Source: Cristatella mucedo
Taxonomy: Eukaryota; Bryozoa; Phylactolaemata; Cristatellidae
Direction: 5' to 3'
DNA length: 64,000 nucleotides
Assembly (NCBI GenBank): GCA_009760855.2
Contig: WPIO01000001.1
Location: 18,813,501-18,877,500, forward strand
The notes under the pieces are model-generated. The model did not search any database and was not told the origin of the DNA. It saw nothing but the letters and a program-made list of their open reading frames with translations. Each line of letters opens with the position of its first letter. Position 1 is the first letter of the stretch. The position numbers and the translations under genes were made by a program. Positions 1-64,000 of this stretch are shown in pieces.

Positions 1-336
1 TGCGCAAGGTGGTGGGGCGATGCTTTAAAAGATATCTTTAAAAATAGCTACAATCAGAACCTACAACTGGCCTCAAAATCTGCCAAACCAAGCTCATCTT
101 TCGCGGCCATTGCAAGTAAACTTAGAGGTTCTGTTACCATTTTCCCAAGCGCCCCAAGATTGCATTCCTAACTTATGCAGTGGCCTATTGATGTCCCAGA
201 GCTCACCACAGCACTGTTTTATTGTTAGTCTTAGAGTGTGGGATATTTTTTTTGAATGAGTGAATATGCTGTTCCGTGTGCACGTGCATGTGTGTATGTG
301 TGAATGATTGCGTGTGCGCACGGGTTGCATCATCAC

Positions 337-411
337 TTGTAGCCTAGCATTCGTTTAAGCACTTCGACAAGTGAGTCTCCGATTTCCAGAACTTTTGATT
401 CAGGAGTGTCT
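337..411 (-). CDS. BARD1: Candidate BARD1 exon: inner part of BRCT repeat 1
   Basis: After the acceptor CATCATAGCAG the frame reads DTPESKVLEIGDSLVEVLKR then MLGY, resembling human BARD1 [20 protein letters not shown] then MLG. The expected T-H-V-V core is not clear. The possible donor is GTGATG. The exon lies downstream of the previous candidate in transcription order, as expected. Evidence is limited to a short alignment. Confidence 0.33.
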
Positions 412-2044
412 CTGCTATGATGCAGCTAAGCAACCGATCAGCTTTGATTAAACATTGACGTAGTCATGCCATTGATTGACGTAGTCATGCCATCCCACTA
501 CTGAGGGCAAAGATAGCTGGATGCTGCTGATTGTCAACCACCATCTGATAACCTGAGCCAAAAACTAGGACACTTAAGAGACCAAGAAACAAGCTTAAGC
601 TCTGAGACTGTTGAAAACCAAGGTATACATTTTGAGTTTCAAAGCAAGTCTTATAAGCAGTTAGTACTGATCCCAGTAATCTATAACATGCTGATGCCCG
701 CTGCTTACATAGATTAGGGAAGCCGCCTACTCCGAGCACACTAAAAAATCACAAAGAAGTTATTAACTAAATACACTAAAATAACATAGTACACCCTAAT
801 AGCTCACCACGGGGCCTGCAGTCACCAAGCAAGGTTTTTTCACAACTTGGCAGTTACTAATGAAGTCTTAGCTGAGAGTGTGAGCAATGAATGGGATCAT
901 GTATAGCTTCACACGACACTATGTGCTATCAGTTTTTTTTAAATACCTAACACGAGGAGGGGTTAGTAGAAGCAGGATAGATTTTGGATCAAATCCCGAA
1001 GCATGAACATCCGCCATGTTTCAAATACTAATGTCTGTATTCAACAGGCAAGTATGTCCAACAAGTGTGTTTGGGATTACTTTCAGTATCGATTTAAACT
1101 TTGAAATAACACCTCAGGGTTGTTATCACGATATTTTTATGTTCTGTTTTTGGATCTGTAGCTCAAAAAATCTGAGCGCATCCGACTTAAATCATCTACC
1201 ACAATATGGCTTCGGAAATGGTGCTACTATCCGTTCACTGTAAAAAAAACAGTGGGCGATTGCACAAGCTAAAACAGAAAAACAAATTAAAGATGATCAA
1301 ACAGCCTTATTGAAATAGACACTTTTACCAGCCAGCAGGCTGCCTCCTCCAGGACTCCAACCTGCGACACGGGTCATACAACGCAAGCAGCTTAAGGCTG
1401 GGCCAAGACCGAGTTACAGTGCAAATTTCAGATGGCAACAACACGGGCAATTTGTAATCAAACTGAGCTAATGATCAGCAAGAAGTTTTCGAATTTTACA
1501 TCCAATACGAGTTATTAACACATAACATGAAATGCAGTAATAGTACTGGTTACCGATTAAAGGGTAAACAAGAATCATAGATAACCACAGATACACATAA
1601 TGTGTCAAGAAAACAAAAATGATCAACGACTTGCACTGAATAATTTTTTTTTACCACAAGTAGTAGATCACCACTAGAAAGTGTGGTAACTATGCTGCCC
1701 TATTAATGTACTTGCTGCCAGTAGGCTATACAGATTGCTTTAACATATTGGATTTAGGGTTAGAGCTTTCATAATCTGGGAAGCACACACCGCCACAATT
1801 TATCGTCATTGCTAAAACCGGCTTGAGGAAAAGATATAAAGAAAAAGGAAATTCGACCAAGGACAGGCCACCTGCATTAATCGGAAAAAAGCAAGGTAAA
1901 CTAAACCACACAAGTATCAGGAGAACAACAACTCACTTAATTATCTACTATAGGGCAGTTCTTGAATATACTGGAGCCAGGATGCAAGTTCCGTGCATTT
2001 ATAATTAGGTGAGAAAGTACTAATAATTGCACAAATGAGTGTAC

Positions 2045-2119
2045 TAGCCAAAAGACCTCCAACAAACTCGTAAATTTCCTTCAAAATGGCAGACTTTGCC
2101 CAGTTTGGAATATTAGAGC
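2045..2119 (-). CDS. BARD1: Candidate BARD1 exon: start of BRCT repeat 1
   Basis: After the acceptor CTACATTGTCAG the frame reads SNIPNWAKSAILKEIYEFVG then GLLA. That fits the first strand-turn and helix of a BRCT repeat and aligns loosely with human GSGLSSEQQKMLSELAVIL. A weak donor, GTACAC, would end it. It lies where BRCT1 is expected in transcription order. Its phase does not join directly to exon 9 or to the next candidate, so further exons or other splice sites would be needed. A chance open frame remains possible. Confidence 0.4.
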
Positions 2120-2310
2120 CTGACAATGTAGCAGCATTGGCATGATACCAAAGGTTGCGCATCAGTCAGAGAATAGAGTGGACTGACTATGGACCGAGGA
2201 ATTTACTCTGTCTAGTCCACCAGTCACATTTACAGGAATAATTATCCATATGCAAATGACATAATGAGATCGTTTTACAGTAAAAAAAAGTCTGACGAGA
2301 ACGATTGCAA

Positions 2311-2325
2311 ATATTGTGTGTGTGC

Positions 2326-2372
<47 letters not shown>
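2311..2372. repeat. Compound GT/AG microsatellite
   Basis: TGTGTGTG-type repeats pass directly into about 30 bases of AG repeats, immediately upstream of the SINE-1 copy. Confidence 0.9.
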
Positions 2373-2375
<3 letters not shown>

Positions 2376-2377
2376 AA

Positions 2378-2525
2378 TGAGCTGGCTTAGTCCAGCAGTC
2401 AAGGTGCTCGCCCCGACCAAGGTCTGGCTGAGGTCGTGGGCTGAGCCCCGAGGCATATGTGAAGTGCCTGAATAGTGATTAGGTTCTCTTAGGGTGCTAC
2501 ACAAATGAATTATATATATTATATA
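2378..2525 (+). mobile_element. SINE-1 (tRNA-derived)
   Basis: Head with box A-like TTAGTCCAGCAGTCAAGGTGC and a decayed box B (GGGCTGAGCCCCG), then the folded tail GTGCCTGAATAGTGATTAGG and TTCTCTTAGGGTGCTA, ending in an AT-rich run. The same head and tail recur at 8208, 16672, 28058, 29608, 40228 and 54430. Confidence 0.85.
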
Positions 2526-2939
2526 ATGAGTGGGAACTCTAAAAACGCCCTTTCAGACATATGCCAGCACCAACGATTGAGTAACTATGCTGCTGACTTT
2601 GAATGAATTTTTAGTCTGATTTGGTCCAGCAAAAGGATGCAGTAAATCCAACAGAAGTTGCAAGAGAACCAAAGTGGAATTGACACTTCTACAGAGCCGT
2701 GATTGTAGAGAGAGTAGTCATAACATGACTTAAACGGGTAGGTGAGGGCAACTCTCAAGAGTGGTCTGCTACCGCATGCTCTAGCAACTGGTGAATGGCT
2801 GGATGTATATGTAACATTAATATACACTTGTACCAGAATCCTTCTAACCTTTAACTACGATTCCATTTATGCACACCATTTTAAGCTGAATTTAACAGAG
2901 GGCAGAAGTTGCAATTGCAGCAATTAAGCACGAGAAAAT

Positions 2940-3155
2940 ATTAGTTGATTTAACAGCTTCATTTGTATAGAGGCAAAAGAGACTTAACAGATATCACCGA
3001 TGCTTACAGCTGGAAAAATAGGATCGCCGACTGCAGGATTTGAACCGACGCCCTCGGTCGTGAAGAACAAGCACGTGGGCTATCACGACCTCTATGAACC
3101 GTGCTGTCGTGAAGAGCAGGCACGTGGGCTATCACGACCTCTATGAACCATGCTT
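2940..3155 (-). mobile_element. SINE-2 copy with duplicated head
   Basis: Read on the minus strand, a tRNA-like head (box B as GGTTCAAATCC) is followed by the SINE-2 body and the tail motif GCTGTTAAATCAACTAA. The head stretch containing ATCACGACCTCTATGAACC is present twice in tandem, at about 3059-3106 and 3107-3155. Confidence 0.75.
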
Positions 3156-3998
3156 AAAACTAATTTCTTCATGAGTGACTGTTTCAAGCCAACATTGTAT
3201 TCTAAGTGCAATATGCGGTACATTCGGCTGAACTAGTTCATTGGCAGCATCAGCTGTGCCCGACAATAGCGCCATTCATCAGAAGACCCTTATAAACTGA
3301 TTGCTGGTTTCCACATTACGTTAGCTGGGGGAGAGGGGCTGCATGTCACTTACATTTTATGTGGCAAAAACTTAGCAGGCATGCCTGGAAGCCAAGCAAG
3401 TTTATTCCGGTGGGCAGGCTTGTCAGAATACAGCATGCCACATGGTAGAAGACACTACTGCTAGCTGCATTCTGCAATTCCTCTGGCATGTGGATTCACA
3501 TAATTCATCCGGCATCTTATATTGGGTCTCAGTAAGCTACTGAATTTCCTAGCAGGTTGTCAGTTTCTGCTTGCCAATCCAATAGAAGAACGTGGCAACG
3601 CCAAGGAGACACAGATTAACACAAATTTGGGTGGCGATCGACCACTTGAAATACCACGGTATGTGTAAGAAACAACAGGAAACGATGTGATATACCCGAT
3701 ACCGACATACACACCAACAGCAAACGTATTTTGATGGTCCAGATGATACCATTTAAGTTAATAATATTCGGCAGCTTCGAAGCCACAGCTACAGCCCAAG
3801 TATTTAAAGAATCAATCAATTACAAGGCTTCTGAATAGAAATTTCAAGTGAAGAAGATATCTAAAGGAGGACGTTGCTTAAACAGCAAAATGTCTTGACA
3901 TTCCCTTAAAAGTGACCGTCTAAGCCCATGCTCAAGCATTTGCAAACAATTGGTCTTCTCTGTCACTGACGGACATGGACCTGCGCGCAAGCTATATA

Positions 3999-4047
<49 letters not shown>

Positions 4048-4082
4048 GCACACACCACACACACACCAATACACACACACGA
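3999..4082. repeat. CA microsatellite
   Basis: An uninterrupted (CA)n run to about 4045, then imperfect CA repeats broken by CGCG and CCA units. Confidence 0.95.
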
Positions 4083-5351
4083 GCAAATGTTTGAGTTAGT
4101 GCCATAGTAATTGCATCCAATTTGTAGGATGACACCTAATTAAAATGGGGGCACTGGAGGTTCATTTTGACCCCAATCCCAAGCTTAAGGATTTTTCATT
4201 CAATGTTTTTTGGAATACTAAAATTGTTCTGTCCAATGCAAAAGTTGTCCAAACTACATCACCCCGTATTATTTTGGGCTTTTAAGAATGTAGCAGAGCA
4301 GGTAACTGTTCGGGCTGACCTGCTAGAACCCGCCATGACCTCGAAATACGTTTTTCAATGTGGTCGACTGGTATCTAACATAAAGAGGCAATTACTTTGG
4401 TACTAATTTCCTAAGAAGTTCACACCTTCCAGTTAAATGAAGGCCGAGAAATTACTACATTACCCAACTGCCAGATTAAGGGCACTCAGGGGCTAATGAA
4501 ACAAAAGGGACTTTATAACCACTGTTGAGTAAGGAACGGTGGGCTATAAATATGAAGACCTACCTTATTTTTTGCTTAATATAAGTAGGCATATTTAAGG
4601 GATCCAAGTCAATAGTTATTTATGCAGAAAATCCCACTGATCAATCATAGTAAATGTGGCTTCCACAGCCACAAACCTTACGCAGGTGGGTGTGTGCAAT
4701 TGGACCGAACACAATGTATTTCATTTTAACAGCATTGCAGCTGTCAATGCCCGAAGTACTGAGGTCTCTGCAACATGCCTTAGCAAATGGCATCTTGAAA
4801 AACTACCGTCATTGCCGAGAGGCATCACTACGGCATAGAAAATACCATCTTTCGTTATCAGCAACCATTCGGTTCACATCGCCAAAGGGCTCACTGGTAG
4901 GGCACATTGAGTCTGATACTCAAATACACACAAAGTGTGCACGAAGTAGAGCTACGAGCACAGGCTGGCTGGTGCACTAAACTCAACACACCAATACGGT
5001 TCCATGCAATTTGAGCTCCTGAAATATGAGGACGTGCAATGGGTGAGGAAGTGCGCATCAGCACATCAGTTCTTGATACATGGAAGCTAAGCGTTACATA
5101 CCATCTCGCTACTTAACCAAAATTACTTTTCAACAATGATACCTGAAAGCAGTTTCATAAGAAGCATAACAGCAGCTGCTACACATGTTATAGCCAATGA
5201 CGGTGTAATATTAGTGGGCAGCATGCAGGGAACAATTTGCAACAAGTCAATCAGACATGTATACATTCCAGGAGCTCAGCTTTGGCCACTCATGCATGCC
5301 AACCATGCAAAAACAAAAGCAATATCACCCCACTGTCAAAGACTGACATAC

Positions 5352-27514
<22,163 letters not shown>

Positions 27515-27703
27515 AGTGCCTCTGGAATATGCTCGAAACTTAAATCGATGCAAATAATTTATTTTTATATTACTTGAAGCGTAAAATTAATCACAAATCT
27601 TAATTGATCATAGTGCAGTAACAACGTCCTTGACATGTCACTCTCGGCTGTTTGAGGTTCCCGTATCCTTTCGTTTTGATTGCCGAGTACTTTGTTGCTA
27701 ATC
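27515..27703. promoter_or_regulatory. Divergent intergenic region, likely bidirectional promoter of BARD1 and WDR41
   Basis: Only 189 bases separate the minus-strand BARD1 ATG (27514) from the first plus-strand WDR41 ATG (27704). The region is AT-rich, with TTATTTTTATATT at about 27560, and no repeat was recognised. It must hold both 5' untranslated regions and both transcription starts unless there are upstream non-coding exons. Function is inferred from position only. Confidence 0.6.
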
Positions 27704-62992
<35,289 letters not shown>

Positions 62993-63249
62993 GTGAGGTT
63001 GCTGTCGCTTTGTTTGTTGACTGTTTTGTTTGTGCAAGTTCCAGCACGCAATGAGTCTTAATAGGACCTAAAAGAGGCCTGCGGGTTGTCTGCGTTGCTG
63101 ACCTTCTGAATACCATTGCTTGTTACAGCCCAAAACTGTTTAAGTAACCGTCTTTTTGTTCTAATCCTCATAAAATACTTGCATTTCACACTTAATCAGG
63201 TGCACTGGTTCAGGGGGACACAATTGGCCTGCAGTTGCCCTGCCGTACA

Positions 63250-64000
63250 GCCTCACCTGCCTGATTTGGGTTGGGTTCCTAACCAAGCCATACTAGCCTG
63301 GCCATCACTGGCACTGTATTGCAGTGGTTTAGGTCCCATCTCAGTGGCAGACTTCAGATTATTGATGTGAATGGAGAAGACTGCCTCTACAGCTAGCCAT
63401 CACATCCGATCCCTATCCAAGATTAGAAGCTGTCTCCCACAATGGCTTGTACAAAATTTAACTAGCTCTTTAGTTCTGTCTCGGCTTGATTATTGTAATT
63501 CCCTTTTGGCTGGGCTACCAAAGAAAGCCATTATGCCACTACAGCGGACTATGAATATGGCTGCAAGGCTGGTCTTCAAGTCCCAGCGGTTTGAGCACGT
63601 GTCTCCTTTGCTGAAAGAGCTAGGATGGTTGCCGGTTGAGCAAAGGATACAGAGCAAAGTTCTTACGCTGACCCACAAGGCCCGCCACGGCTTGGCTTCT
63701 TCGTACCTAGCTGAACTGCTGCATCAGTTTCAGCCTGTTCGCGCCCTCAGGTCCTGTGTGGACGATAAATTAGCTGTCCCATTCCTCCGCTTAAAGACAA
63801 TTGGCGACAGAAGCTTTAGCTCTGCAGGTCCTAGACTGTGGAACTCGCTTCCACAATTCTTACGCAACGACATCTACTCTCCAACTGCCGACTATGGCAC
63901 ATCTTTTTCAGCGGTCCTGAACTGCTACTTCTATGCTACTCACTACCTCAACTGCTCTCCTAACTCTGCTATGCTTCTCACTTTCTCTTTGTTGCGTGAG
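63250..64000 (+). mobile_element. LINE-B copy, internally deleted, running off the right edge
   Basis: A short RT piece (LQWFRSHLSGRLQIIDVNGE) joins the C-terminal domain: LVLSRLDYCNSLLAGLPKKA, NMAARLVFKSQRFEHVSPLL, KELGWLPVEQRIQSKVLTLT, FSSAGPRLWNSLPQFLRND, and FSAVLNCYFYATHYLNCSPN. The C-terminal frame is open to the window end, so this is a fairly young copy. Confidence 0.9.

Larger units (their letters stand above)
1..5351. other. Downstream BARD1 region with few recognisable features
   Basis: Apart from the two candidate BRCT exons, one SINE-1, one SINE-2, a GT/AG microsatellite and a CA microsatellite, I recognise nothing here. It is read as BARD1 intron. Short open frames (for example 3549-3819 and 4654-4980) show no family motif. 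Confidence 0.5.

Noticed and set aside
1285-1410. Box B-like CTCCAACCTGCGACACGGG with an AACAGCC tail word
   Set aside because: It may be a very old SINE-2, but too few positions agree.
2585-2827. Minus-strand frame with VSIPLWFSCNFC resembling the end of a BRCT repeat
   Set aside because: The resemblance rests on a few aromatic and cysteine positions, and it would precede BRCT1 in transcription order, which is wrong for a BRCT2 end.
3549-3819. Hydrophobic minus-strand frames (ending YFKWSIATQICVNLCLLGVA and following)
   Set aside because: Could suggest a membrane segment, but there is no splice-site support, no family match, and BARD1 is nuclear.

Overview
This is nuclear DNA from an animal, probably an invertebrate; I cannot name the phylum. 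The reasons are two intron-rich genes of animal type (homologues of BARD1 and WDR41), GT-AG introns of up to about 8 kb, many CR1/L2-type LINE fragments, two tRNA-derived SINE families, a deleted mariner transposon and many CA, CT, AT and TAA microsatellites. I see no bacterial-type operon, CRISPR array, rRNA or intact tRNA gene.

Layout. Almost the whole window belongs to two head-to-head genes whose start codons lie about 190 bp apart near 27.6 kb. Leftwards on the minus strand runs BARD1, the RING/ankyrin partner of BRCA1. I placed nine exons between 27514 and 5352. Their splice sites are in phase throughout and give 1233 codons: the RING (exons 1-2), a very long low-complexity middle (exons 3-7) and four ankyrin repeats (exons 7-9). 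The BRCT part should lie further left. Two weaker candidate exons (2119-2045 and 411-337) fit it, so the gene probably continues past the left edge. Rightwards on the plus strand runs WDR41, the beta-propeller subunit of the C9orf72-SMCR8-WDR41 complex. I placed nine in-phase exons from 27704 to 62992, about 353 codons against roughly 459 in human. The last propeller blades must lie past the right edge.

Everything else is intron. It is filled with 3'-anchored, 5'-truncated LINE copies of two families: LINE-A with a (TTA/TAA)n tail and LINE-B with an (ACATT)n tail. SINE-1 shares a folded 3' tail with LINE-A. SINE-2 carries a long hairpin in its tRNA-like head. There is also one 562-bp mariner with terminal inverted repeats and TA target duplications, and a two-copy unknown repeat called R1 here. 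The longest LINE copy (about 20.29-23.54 kb) keeps traces of the APE endonuclease and much of the reverse transcriptase, and a SINE-2 has inserted into it. Another LINE (10.93-12.72 kb) has an oppositely oriented LINE 3' end nested in it.

How it fits together. BARD1 (nuclear, DNA repair, E3 ligase with BRCA1) and WDR41 (lysosome and autophagy) are functionally unrelated. Their shared feature here is the short divergent intergenic region, which is likely to act as a bidirectional promoter. Family identities rest on motif and position-by-position comparison with remembered human proteins, not on a database search.
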